Shown piece by piece: positions 38,201-50,200 of a stretch of 64,000 nucleotides of DNA. Both the position numbers and the translations under genes were made by a program. Within the stretch, counting starts at the first letter, position 1. The number at the start of each line of letters is the position of its first letter. Source of the stretch: Trileptium ribeirensis. Its lineage: Eukaryota > Nematoda > Enoplea > Enoplida > Thoracostomopsidae. Where the stretch lies: positions 1 to 64,000 of the forward strand of contig JASANE010018349.1 in NCBI GenBank assembly GCA_030248225.1. Direction: 5' to 3'. The notes below the pieces were generated by a model, which did not search any database, was not told where the DNA came from, and was given only the letters and a program-made list of their open reading frames with translations.

Positions 38201-41200
38201 ACCCGCTACGTTGGCAATAATTTCCTTGACCACCTTATTATGTCGATTCATCTGTGAATAGGCTTATGCGATAATTGGTAAATATGGCTTTATGGCGAAA
38301 TCGAAAAAACATTACCCTCTTCATATTTGAATTTAAATAATTCGAAAGAATTTGTAATACACTAGGACTCAATACCCTAAAGGTGACACCAAAAGAACAT
38401 CCGCTCCCATAAACAATATCCATACATTTTGTGGATTTCCACAACATATATATCTTTAGCCCTTAGGTTATCCAAACGAAACTTCTCTCGAAGGATGACG
38501 ACAAAATCACTTCTTTACCTGAAATCCGTTTTAAGCAGTGATTCTTATTTCTTTATATATATTGGGACAGTTTATTGTACTAATATCACGCAGGCTCGCA
38601 CTTTCCTCAAGCTGTTTATTTTCTAACGATATAACATCCGGTCCCTCAGGGTGACATAGGCTGTGTTATGTATTAGTATAAACAGAACACCGTACCATAC
38701 GCCATAATTAGTTAATATTGATGTGTTTCAATGTATTTGAGCAAGGCATATTGGAGATGACGCGAGATTCCCGTACCGCGATTCAGTTACCCGCAGAATG
38801 ACACTGGATTTGCTACATATTCTGTCCAAGTATATTTTTCAGGGCATCGGCCTTAGTACCAGTCGAAACCTTGAAAACACCTGCAACCACGTTTGATATG
38901 AGTAGTACGTTGTACGCTTTAAAAAAAGAGCATTGGATACCGTGTTTTTCTCAATAGTCAATTTTGTCATTACTTTTCTAGCAATTTAACAAACTGCACG
39001 AAACGATAAGCGAATTGCATTGTGCTCATTAGTAATTGTGAATGCCTATGCAACGTTGCAAAAGCTTTTCATCGTGTTCATATATATTACTAAAAAGCCT
39101 ATAGGCATTATATGTTATGTAAATCATAAACCAAACCTACAATTTCCACAGGAGGACAGCCGCCTCGACAACTAAGCTATTCTGAAACGAAAGATATAAC
39201 ACTCAACGCTTAGAACTGATATATGCCAAAACTATTATAGGCTTGGCCAACGTCAGGGTTTACTTATATTATAACTTAATTGAAATTCACATCACACCAT
39301 ATTCGTTACTGGAATTGTCAACCCGAAGCTATCGAAGACTACCGCTAATATCAAGGAACAACAAATATTTCGGTAAAATAAATGCTCATCATCAGACCTC
39401 AAACAACTGTCTACTTGCTTTGATCAACGCAACAAACCATATTTAATTTTACTGCATAAATGTTAAAACACACAGGTATTATTACGGTAAGCGATGGTGT
39501 ATACAGAAGTTGAATACAGCTGATTTAAGTGTTTACAGCGTCAAATTGCAAAGTCCCATGGTAACTGAAATATAATTATTTATCGAACAGTGCACAACAT
39601 TGCTAAAAATCCAATCAGTCCTAAATATATATATAGCAAATTCAGCTAAGTCTGAGCTCATTTCGTGCCAATAGTGAGGTAGCCGTGAGCCTAATGGATG
39701 AACAACAATAAAGGCGCGGCGGGCAAGGAAAATTTTGCGAACGTGGACACAAATTCTGAGAAATTGGCACAATGAATCAAAAAATGCGATAAAATCGGAG
39801 AAAACTAATTAATTCCGAAAAAATTAACCCCACTAAAACTACTATCTACCCCTCAGGCTGACAGACCATGGACAACAACACCTTGTGTTAACCATTGGAT
39901 TTTTCCATGCTAAAGAATATACTTGTGCCAAACGGATAAGCTTAACTATAACTGCACAGAAAGTAATTAAAAATTGGTTAAGAAATTAAATAGGTAGCTA
40001 CAGGCACACGGCTCAAATAAAGATGGCTTTATTTCAATACCACTTACCCAGAATCAATACCAGAACCCGAAATCTCTCGAAGGTTTATGCTGCCATATTA
40101 TATTCAAAAGACGTAGACGAAAAAATACAAAAATCACGATTTAACAGCAGCGCCTAAGCGAAGCGAAATGATCTTGTCAAGAATATTAATGCTTCTTTCG
40201 TAAACTAACGTGTGTTTCGTACAATACTGAACATTTTTGCGACCCGACACCTTTACGGGCCTGAAGTTACATAGTTAGAAAAAAGAACAGCATAGACAGA
40301 GAGTTTGGAGGGGCAGCACGCCCACTTAGGGTAAGTATTACATAGTTTATATAGGAACCTTAGCTTATGCTAAGGCATAGGATATCGAGAACGACATACC
40401 ATGAATTCAGCTTCTGCCCTTCAAATCTACATTGGCCAATTTCGCCGTAGCGTCAGAGTGAACTAGTTCGTTTTTTTCCGAGCTTAGCACACTAGCTACT
40501 ACGCTATTTAAGGGCTGCTACTTGGCACATCGAATAACACATGCCGCACAACACACTAGGTTAGCGCCTCGTTTTGCGATGTACGCCGCAACAAATGTGC
40601 CACGATATACGCTTAAGCATAAGTGTCAAAGGTCCACTGGTTAGGGGAAGATTGTTACGCCAGGAAATGGGTACGCGGTTGCGTAACCCATAATTTCCGC
40701 AGACACCCAAATTTTTATCTTAATTTTGTAACATTGCCACATATTGTTAAAGATGTGCCGCATACGGTGGAAGGTGGTAAACCTGGCTTAGGGAAGGTCT
40801 GGCCCTTAGGAACTATAACATCTTAAACACAAGTGCGATTAAAAGGTTAACCGAGCGGTATGTAGTCCACATTTTAATACACATTTATATATATTTCGCT
40901 TTGCGTAGCCTAGTTCTTGATTACCCTAGCAGCAGGTTATATCGCAATTTTGAAGATACACCGACAAATTTGGTACCATACTACTCTGCTCACAAGTTGG
41001 TTGAGAAATTGCCTATTTCGGCCAGCTCACTGGACAAAAGTTTTTGTTCAATTTTTCTAGTTTATCATGATACTTCGTACCCAAAAAAATTTAAGCGGAT
41101 TGAAGTTGAGTCGAACGGTGTAAAAATACTGAATGGGTACACGGGTTGAGCAGATATACCCATCTATGCGAAGTCCTAATCCTAAGTCATTAACCCATGA

Positions 41201-41759
41201 ACTGAATCAGCTGTATATCACGCCATTTGATTCACTGTGGTTAGAGGTTAGTTTAATTATACAATTATACATTCATCCACAAAATTTTTTTTGGAAAATT
41301 TTGAACAATCAATATTTTTGGTATAAAAGTGGCCGAAGTGAATATTTTATGAGCCAGCTCGTTGAGCTGTGATGAATGGAAACCAAATTTGCCGCTGTAC
41401 CTTCAAAATTGCCCAATTTCCGGCTAGGGTAGGAATAACAGAAAAGGGACCATTGCCTCACATTAGTTGATACCTGAGCGATAAAGTTTTATATCATGCA
41501 GAATCGCCATGGGACGCGGAAGACATACGCATGTATCACAAGAACAGAGATTTACTTTAAAGAATACTTTACTGTCAAGCCGTGCGATAACGTGCATCGT
41601 AAACAGGCTGACATGGTCGAACAAACTCTTGACAAATAAAAAAATATATAGTGAGCTGTACTTTTTTCCACATCAAGATACAATTTCACGTTTTACAATT
41701 TATAATATATAAACGTTTAAATAACAGTAGGCAGATAAGCACTCTTATATACTACAACT
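35271..41759. other. non-coding, several repeat-like blocks
   Basis: Repeat-like text at 36,420-36,620 (GAGGGGCCCAAATTTTTGGG, and CTTCAAAATTGACCAAATT followed by a G-run), at 37,130-37,610, and at 40,900-41,430. The last shares AATTTCGGC-type phrases with 55,130-55,680 in SPRYD7 intron 3. Frames up to 82 codons at 40.6-41.4 kb are not recognisable. The remainder is plain AT-rich DNA. Confidence 0.4.
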
Positions 41760-42143
41760 AAGATGCATTAGAGAAAAGTACACTTGCATGCACTCTAATG
41801 TTAGCCGTATTTGATGACACGGGCGTTTTCGGCCAAATTTTTATGGGGTCGTCATGACAGACCCTGTAATTTTATGTAAGTGGTACGTCGGACGCCAGTA
41901 TTGAGGTGGGGTTTATATGCAGCTACCGGTTCCACCGACACCCCCCCCGCGCAAAACTGGGTGGTCCGACCTATCCCCCACAAAACTAATGGGTGGTCCC
42001 GGCTACCCCCCTAACATTCGGGGTCCGTGCATGACAACTCCCTAAAATTGGGGGAGGGGTCAGGCGGAAAACGCCCGTGTTATTAAACACGTGTTAACAT
42101 ATGAGTGTTGGGAAGTGTCATACTCTTCGCTAATGCACTTTTG
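41760..42143 (+). mobile_element. hAT-like palindromic MITE, family AGTGCATTAG, second copy
   Basis: 384 bp. Ends AAGATGCATTAG and CTAATGCACTTTTG, with a perfect 8-bp duplication CTACAACT (41,752-41,759 and 42,144-42,151). Shares with the 33,119 copy the inner blocks GCGGGCGTT/CGGGCGTTTTC and TAACATATGAGTG. Confidence 0.9.
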
Positions 42144-42335
42144 CTACAACTGATCTACGCATGAATTGGAAGATCATGGTGGACACAGTGTTGTGTCAAA
42201 GCGACGACCGGCAATGATACGTAGATAAGCATATATAAATAATTTAATTGGCCAATGTAACTTTTATGGATAGCAACTGATATATATACACGTCTTATAT
42301 ACTATACGTCACGTGATACTAAACATCTAACCTTA

Positions 42336-42574
42336 AGGCGCGTTCACACATCAAATTTTGAGCTCAAAATTTGACGGAGATTATTAAAGGAATATTGCGA
42401 TGTTTCATAATTTTGAGCTCAAACTTTTAGGTAAAACATCTCGTCGATAATTGGGATACAGGAATATATTTGAAAAGTTTGAACAGTGTTTATCAAAAAT
42501 TAAAAAGAACTTACCAAAAATTCAAAAAAGATGCTTTCAATTTTTGACCAAAATTTGGGCGAGTGAACACGCCT
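42336..42574. mobile_element. Harbinger-like MITE with TTA duplication
   Basis: 239 bp. Ends AGGCGCGTTCACAC and GTGAACACGCCT, flanked by TTA on both sides. The interior repeats AAATTTTGAGCTCAAAATTT-type palindromes. A 3-bp TTA/TWA duplication fits PIF/Harbinger; no transposase is present. Confidence 0.8.
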
Positions 42575-42784
42575 TTAGTTTCACACTTTATATGAGAAAA
42601 CTTCGACTAAGCCGAAGCTTAAGTCGGGAGAGGGCTCTGCCCAGAAACATAACTGTTCTTATTTTGGCCTGAGTATACAGCATACGATTCCTAACAGCAA
42701 AAATGCATAAAGAAAATTTTATAGAAGAGTATTACAAAAGGTCGTACTTATGTATATTATTGGTTATTCGATGATGTTTGCATT

Positions 42785-43126
42785 TCGACTAACCACTCCC
42801 CCAAGGCTTCCGGGGGTACCGCTCCAAGGTTATTTGGGGCGTATCGCCTACCCCCATTATTTGGGGGGTAGCAGCTACAGGCTCGCCAGCAGTACATAAG
42901 ATTACAGCAGGAGCAGCAATAGCTTGTAACTCCTATTCCTGCTCGAATCTGATGGGTTTACTTTATGAGGTGATGGCTACTGCCCCCAGGAACTTTGGGG
43001 TGCCCTCTGGAATCCTTGGGGGTGGTAAGCGGAAACAGGACCGCGTCATCGGATAAGCAGTAGTATATTATCCATGAGTAGTCCGTGTGTGATACTGTTC
43101 TACAGGATATTCTTTATGCACTCTTG
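42785..43126 (+). mobile_element. partial MITE, family AGTGCATTAG
   Basis: Right end TTTATGCACTCTTG at 43,126, with family-like inner text (GTGTGATACTGTTC; CCAAGGCTTCCGGGGGTACC). No left terminal repeat found, so the left border is an estimate. Confidence 0.55.
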
Positions 43127-43553
43127 CTAAAAGTGATTTGGGCCATTTTATTAGTAGCAGCGGTCTTAACACATTCATAGCAACTCCGTAAAAAATTTTG
43201 TAGTATGTTAAAAAGCATATGCTGCGTAGAAAAAAAAGAGTGTGCTTACATTACCTTAGTTAAGTTAACTAAATAATAAATTTTTCAGTATCTTATTTTT
43301 CTTGAAAGCAAGAGATTCGCTGTCTTAATATTAAAAAAAACACTGCTAAGCTGTCTACTATCGTATAAATTTAGCCAATTTCAGTGGCACTTTGCTTTCA
43401 GAACTGTAAGTTTAAAGATTTCTCGTTGTCAATTAGTATGTTTCACAAAATACAATCAATTTGTCTATTTAACGCGGATATTGCGGAAATTAATTAATGT
43501 TGAGGTTTTGGTAATCTATATATCTGGAGCCGGCAAAACGATTTACCACAAGC

Positions 43554-43801
43554 CAAGGGCGTAGCCTGGCTGGGGGTTGCGGGAACCCCTCTTTGGTTCA
43601 ACCCCAAATAAATATTTTTTTGAATGATTTAGGTTGAAAATTATGTCGGAAATTGTCCTAAAGCTATCCTCTCTCGCACTAGAAAACAGTTACTTTTAAT
43701 CATATTTTTGACCAAACTTCACATTTTTGTATAAAAATTTGCTATTTTGGCAACAGTTGCATTTACTTGTTTACGGCGTACTTAATATACCAATTCTTAT
43801 T
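43554..43801 (-). mobile_element. hAT-like MITE, family GGCGTAGCC, truncated
   Basis: Starts CAAGGGCGTAGCCTGG and matches the family until about ACCAATTCT near 43,797, where the second terminal repeat is missing. More diverged than the other copies. Confidence 0.85.
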
Positions 43802-43837
43802 CCGCGCTAGGAAATGCAATTTAATTTCGTAACAATT

Positions 43838-44298
43838 TAGAGGTGAGAAAGAGCAAGATTTTCAAACTCTTCCTGAACCATGGTCGACTCGGGTCGCCTC
43901 TTAAGCTACTAATAATACAAAGCCAAGCCCAGCTCGGCTGTTAAGCTCCTAAAAATAAAATTTGCGATTCGGCCCAATAATATTACAGTAAAGATATAAT
44001 ATGCAAACCAACTAATTAACTATGTATATATAGCTGCTTTTTGAGCTTTTAAGAGCGGAGCAGACGTTATCTCTGCTGTTCTTGCTGTTGGATGACTATT
44101 GCACTATAACTCTGTCATAATTATGTTTATGATTCACAAATGAGCATTCCAGAGCCAACAACAGCTTTTCCAGACAAACTAGGCTCACCTCAGCTATCAC
44201 AGACAGATCTTAGAATGCAGACTCGACCCTTCAGACATCATGGCAGACTTCGCTCGGCACTAGAGCCGAGTTGAGCTTAGCCAAAATTCTTACCTCTA
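43838..44298 (+). mobile_element. hAT-like element, family TAGAGGTGAGAA, second copy
   Basis: 461 bp. Ends TAGAGGTGAGAA and TTCTTACCTCTA, flanked by TAACAATT and TAATAATT (7 of 8). Lies 36 bp from the truncated end of the GGCGTAGCC copy. Confidence 0.8.
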
Positions 44299-44306
44299 TA
44301 ATAATT

Positions 44307-46189
44307 ATTTTATACAAAATTTTATTAGCTAAACAATTCATCGTGTTATAAACGTAATTTTTTGCATGAAACAGAGCATAACAGTAGATTTTAACTCTAA
44401 TTCAATATTCAAAAATGTTGTAAAGCAACACGGTATTCCGGCGAAGTAATCATATATTGGGCTAAAAAGATTTTCGTAGTTTAGGTCGTTCCAGTATTCT
44501 AAATCAATCGATAAATCAAGAAACAGATTTTATAAATAATGGCATTGAGGGATTAGTATTTCCGGGCCAAATCCGTCTTTCTTAAACTGGATATTTCATT
44601 ATGTTTTTGGGGTCAAAACTTTAAACTTCGAACATGTCTCCGCGAAATTTGGGTTCAGGCTGGACTACCCCGGATTAAATTTTTCACGTATGCTAAATCC
44701 ATTCAAGGAAGGCACGATATTTAATTATTCGATGTAATAGTAGGAAGTCGACCACACAATCTCGAAATGATGCTGTTTAATGTAAAAGAGTATAATTATG
44801 TGACAATTTTATATGCCTTTATGTATTAAATATTCAAATGTAATAATAATGTAAATAATCCATGTTTAGATATATGAGTAAGTCAGTCAGCTGCAAACAA
44901 TATAACGCATAAACAATAATGTGTCCAACGTGCCAAAAGTAAATAAAAAAGACCTATCATTTGTTGCTAGATGGGAAGCGGCGGCCAATTATACGAAGCA
45001 AATATCGGCTCCAAATCTGGACTTTGCCAATATCGGACAAACCCATTAGAAGTCGGCAATCATGCTAAATAAACATTTTCTCTAAACCTATAATTCGTCC
45101 TATTGATATGGGATTCTAAAAGTTAAAACCATTTATCGAAGAGCACGTTTACTGGCGTAGGTTCCGCCGAAAATCCAGGTTAGATTTATGTACCTTGTGT
45201 AGTAACTAAGTATACTGAAAGTGGCCAAATACTGGGAAGCGATAAGATAAAGTGCTTAAATAGTGGTGCTAAACGAAACCGCACCGTATTATTAATTGTT
45301 GTGCGATTTACTATTTTGGAGTAAAACTTCAAATTTCTGCTGGTTTGGCTTTATATCGGAATCAAGTACAGAGCAACTCGAATAATCACGCAATCGCGCC
45401 ATAAGAAATAATAATACGCTGACCTGATAACGCGCGCCGAGGAACAATTACTAATACCCACCGGCATAGTACTGGCCACGCGTACGGACCACACATCTTC
45501 GAGTGAAGAATCCCGTCCCAATTTAATAATCCGATAGCCGCCATTTGAAAACTCCTACGGCCCATCCAAAGAAAATATAGTCCACTCCTATCCCCCAATC
45601 CAAAGAAAACAAAATAAGAGTATATATGCTTTTGAATTGGGTAGGGTTGGACTGAGAATTGATTAGGACGGCTAGGTATCGGATATTAAGATGGGACTGG
45701 ATTCGTCACCAGAAGTTGTGGAGTTCGAGGTGCGGCCAGTAGTATGCCGGCGGAGACTCGTGGTAGTATTCTTGCTTGGCGCGTGCCTATTCTATAACGA
45801 AGACTTTTCTCAGTTAGCGTTGCGGCATTTATAGTTCGAGTTGCTCTGACTGTAATTCCAATACAAAATCAACAAAGCCAGTATTAGAATATTTATTACA
45901 CAGTTAGCAACTATCAACCAAATACTGATTTTGACCTCCACGCTAGTTTTAGCCATAATAAAAACCGCTATTCACACCGCGTATACACATCGGTTTCTCT
46001 CTGACACTTTAGCCACATGCTTTTTGATAACTCCGTCTGATTTTTAGTGATCAAGCCTTGCTTTTCGAGTCTCAACTCAGATGTTTGAGCGCACTATTCT
46101 AGTAATTGTGTGTCTATTTTATGGTTTATGTTAACGCGTGATTACAATTTGGCTAATTGTGAGGTTGGTACGTAGACTTACGTACGACT
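44307..46189. other. intergenic, little recognised
   Basis: AT-rich, with a locally GC-richer part at 45,380-45,800 where both strands are open for 47-70 codons. No recognised repeat or gene. Confidence 0.4.
45691..45834 (+). CDS. possible first exon or small membrane protein
   Basis: A 47-codon frame preceded by AAG, starting MGLDSSPEVVEFEVRPVVCR. It has a basic-flanked hydrophobic stretch RRLVVVFLLGACLFY at about residues 21-35, the layout of a type II membrane anchor. It lies in a locally GC-richer island, 1.3 kb upstream of SPRYD7. No family is recognised and no good donor follows the membrane segment, so this may be chance. Confidence 0.15.
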   Translation: MGLDSSPEVVEFEVRPVVCRRRLVVVFLLGACLFYNEDFSQLALRHL

Positions 46190-46480
46190 AGCCCCGTACG
46201 TTTATTTAATTACCTTAAGCTCGTCCTTAGATTTACGCTAATAATTTCCTTAAAGCCAATCCGGACGGCGTGTTTTGGATATTGTTACTCTATTACTCTG
46301 CCCTTGTGGGTTTGTATGTAGGCCTCCTGACGGCTGACCCCCACGTTTATTTAATTACCTTAGCCTAGTGTCTTAGAATTACGCTAGTTATTTGCCATTT
46401 ATATTAATGTTCTCGTCTCCGGACGGCTGACGAGCCCGCTATAGCTAGTTCGTAGCGGCGACTACTCTCTAGTTCCCAAT
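46190..46480 (+). repeat. diverged direct repeat of about 145 bp
   Basis: CGTTTATTTAATTACCTTA occurs near 46,199 and 46,344, each followed by TTACGCTA and CCGGACGGC at similar distances. Upstream of SPRYD7; no open frame shared. Confidence 0.65.
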
Positions 46481-46880
46481 TAATTACTTTGGTTACCAGC
46501 TTCCCGAACTCACTCTCGGTATGCTCACGTACTTCCGTCCCAACTAACTCCATGAGGTATTGCTCATGTTGCGGCTACTCACGTTGGAACTCTAAGGGGG
46601 AGGCCGTTACGGTTTTTATTTAACGCTCGTGCTCGACTCAGGTTTTTATAAGGGAATGATAATATTACTGAGCTAATTTAATAAAGTGCTAATATAACTA
46701 TTTGCGAAGTTTCGTATTAACTCAATGTTAATTCTTAAAGAAATGCCGGCCCATACTCAATTGCGCCATGACTCCACAATCCTTTCTAAACTCAAATAGC
46801 GTTTGGTATAAAAATCGCCAGGTATCAAAACTAAAAGTGAAAATCGATAACAGATTAACGAAATTATTAAGATTATTAGC

Positions 46881-46977
46881 ATGCGCCTGATCAATGGACC
46901 GGAGTGGCTACAACAGAAGTTTCTGGCGAAGCCGAAAGGTTTTTGTGCCACCCATACCGGAGTTTGGCCATCGGCAG
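46881..46977 (+). CDS. possible short exon upstream of SPRYD7
   Basis: An open segment starting MRLINGPEWLQQKFLAKPKG and ending at donor GGCAG/GTATTG, with a weak acceptor TTATTAG just before its ATG. It lies 130 bp before the SPRYD7 start codon. It could be an upstream or non-coding exon of SPRYD7, an exon of another transcript, or chance. The minus strand is open here too (83 codons), which lowers confidence. No family recognised. Confidence 0.18.
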
Positions 46978-47106
46978 GTATTGTAGTCAGATGAACATAA
47001 TTTCGCAAGTGTATAATTCAGTTTTATTGGCATTTTAGGGCCTCAAATTCTACTTAGTTGTGTAATATTGTTGCTAAACGATTTGTCACATGAAGCGTCA
47101 TTCCTG

Positions 47107-47233
47107 ATGGAAGGAGTGTCATGCTTTCGTTGTCTTAATTCGATTCTTGATCGTCTGTGTTACGGTACTGTTGATGTTCCCCATGCAAGGCTACGAGAGT
47201 TACCGACTGTTGCGCTGGATACAGAATTCATGG
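47107..47233 (+). CDS. SPRYD7: SPRYD7 exon 1 (start codon)
   Basis: Codes residues 1-42 plus the first base of codon 43. Ends ATGG followed by donor GTATGG. It carries LRELPTVALDTEFMG, which parallels the conserved segment just before the SPRY fold in vertebrate SPRYD7 (LKEMPAVQLDTQHMG). The frame stays open a little upstream of the chosen Met, so an earlier start cannot be excluded, but the Cys-containing N-terminus lines up best with ATG at 47107. Confidence 0.9.
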
Positions 47234-50200
47234 GTATGGTTACGTAATAGTTTTTATTGTAGGCATGTGAAACAGCAATTTCCCCGTTAACAACCTTCAT
47301 GGTTTAACAATACTAGTGTTTCATCGAAGCGTGAGACGGAGCAAGTATGGCTATTCTGCTTTCTTATTAAAATACTATACTAAAAAATTTTGATTTCTTG
47401 GCCCTTATCTAAGCACGAGAAAAATAATACATCTTCATTACAGTGGTGTGTTGCGACCATTTTTGTCTCATATTAGTAATTCGTAGAACCTTGTATTTGT
47501 TCCTCCAAGGACCAAAAAATTAAAACATTTCAAATTTGTTAATCTCAAATTTCAATAGTAATAATAGTTTTAAGTGACGTTTTGTCACCTAGCACGTCCA
47601 TCTCGGTTTCTTTTCCTGTTCTATGCATAGCACACAGATACAGCTCATTTCGTTATATTCAACAAGCCTTAAAACCGATTAGAAGCAATATAGCTGTCTA
47701 TATACAACTACGCGGAGGGTAAAATATGTGGGGAAATTTCTCCCGAGTTACCTAGGAAAATTTTCCCTACTTACACGGGGGGCCGTACTATCAAGATCAA
47801 TTGGGGATTTCATGATTGCATTTTTTCGCGTTTTTCATGTATTTACAATATCGTTTTTTTAAATTCGTATTTCTGCATACCGCACTTCATTTTACTTAGG
47901 ATTTTATCATAAATAGTCGATATGTAAGGTGTAGTATTAAGTTTTGTTATATATAATCGTTTTTTTGTTACCTAGCTAGTCCAAAGTGGGGGGCGCCCCC
48001 CCCCCCCGCATTTTCGGTTGCCCCCCGGCTCAAAACCCCTGCTGAGAAAAATTTACGTCTAAACGGGACAAAATCCGGCAAAAAATCCCCCCTGCAAAAT
48101 CCGGCACCTCACCGCAGGTGAGCCGGGGGACCCCCGGCTATAATTTCCGAAGTTTGAACTAGCCAGGTTAGGACGGTCATTTTTTGTGTTACCGCAAAAT
48201 ACCTGAAGGGTTGACCTGGTTTGAAGCCAAAATCTACTTGGGGGTATAATTTGGGCGATCAGCCGAAATCCTGGGGCCCCTCTGTAGAGATGTCAATATA
48301 TATGTATATATAACTAGTAACTCGTAAGCGAGTGTGAAACGGAGCGAGTGTGGTTTCATTTTTAAGTTAACATTTTGTTTAATCTCCTGTAACAGGTTGT
48401 GTTTGATGTATCAACCACCCTGCAACTCCTTGAACCCTGAACTCATTAAAAATCTTAAAACCACCGTAAACTATTGACAACGTATCAAGTGTTTGTGCTG
48501 GTCTCTAGGTACCAAACCATCATATTCAGCCTGCCAGGAAACTTCTACAGATAATTCTTGATGACCTGTACGCAGTGCGTAACCAAAACACTGATAAACT
48601 ATATTCTGGAAATCCGGTTCATTGGCCCTAAACCCATTGAAAATCCATGAAAAGCCATAAAATGCACACTGGACTCTAGTTAACCAAATCATTGTATTCA
48701 TCATACCGAAAAACTGATAGACTATTTTAATACCTTATGCACAATACATAATCGAACAAATGAAAACATTTTGAAAACGGGTTTGCCGCCCGTAAAGCCT
48801 CTTAAAAACAAGAAAATGTATAATATGGTCAAATTGGACTCTAGGTAGGAAAACCATCGTAACCAGCGTGCTTGATGACCTATTAGACACTCATTATAAG
48901 GTAAAAACAAGCAGTAACATTGGGAAATTTGAAAAATCACTATTTCTAGCAAACGTTTAACAAACCATATTCGAACCCACAACGTCCCACAAAAAATTGT
49001 GGTGTGCAAAGTTATTGGTGGTATCTATTTTTTCAATGCAAGGTGTGTGTCGCGAGATATGAGCTGTGAAACATTGGTACCCGTATGACCAGATTTGACA
49101 AAATCGTTAAAAACCTGTTTTTTGACATTCATCCTTCCGAAAATGAGTTATGAATGACAGTTACAAACAAAGAAAGAAATTTTCACGATTTCTCCTCTAG
49201 CGGTTTCAGTGGAAACTCCGTTCGTTTCGCTCGCTCCGTTTCAACTAAATACTGCGATCATAATTGACATGTTAGTAAATTCGACTGCAAGAGCTTCAGA
49301 GGTTCAAAATTATCGAAAAGAACTACCTCAACGATGTGTTTTCATTCTTATTAATTCATCTTTCATGTGAGATCGGTATCGGGAATAGCGGTATAAAATT
49401 GTAATCTGCGAGCAGATTAGTGACAACCTTCCTTACGCCTTAATAATAATATATCGTGGGCCACGTGCGTAATGAATATGGCGGGATTAAACACATTCCG
49501 TGAAGCGTTCTTTTGGCTTGCTAAGCTACATAGTTTCATGGGCCTAATCGAGGAACTTGAAAAAATTAGGTCCACCATTGATGTTATGATAGCGGGGATC
49601 GTAAGGGCACTACGTTCGGAAGTTGCGTTGTGCAACAGCGTCCCGTTATTACGCTTTTAAAAAGATCCATTATACGATAATTTATGCGTAATACAAACTA
49701 TTTCTCGTCTCTATCTCATAATGGGACTCCCCGCTCGCTTTGTTTTAAAATATTAAAATAGCTTTGAAATTTTAATTTTTTTGAAAGTTATTTAAAATTT
49801 CGAAATTCTGTGTCTTCGTCATTTGAGGAGCAACCAAACACTCCAGTAGTTTGGCATTGCACTGCCCATACTTGTGAAATTTTAGTTCCGCTTTAACCTT
49901 GAGCTAGGCTTAGGAAAGTAAAGACTTTTGGGGTTCCTTGATTTGTCATGCGACCGGGCGTACCCTAGGTTTTCGCGATGAACATACATTTCACTAATAT
50001 ATCGCTGCACCACTGAGTGGAATTTGCAGCTTAGTGTCGTTTAGACTCGTTGAGCGAATAGTTAAGATATATTTTTGATTTTGCTCACTCGTTATTCTGA
50101 TTAATGGCTTTGTAGGAAAGAATGTTGTAATAATAAAGAATGGACAGCGCATATGTGGTTCTGGTGCAGCTCTTTGTAACACTCAATTATCTCAAAACAA

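Noticed and set aside
49472..49660. 62-codon plus frame and 72-codon minus frame in SPRYD7 intron 1
   Set aside because: Both strands are open and neither product is recognised. Splice borders do not fit SPRYD7 phases.
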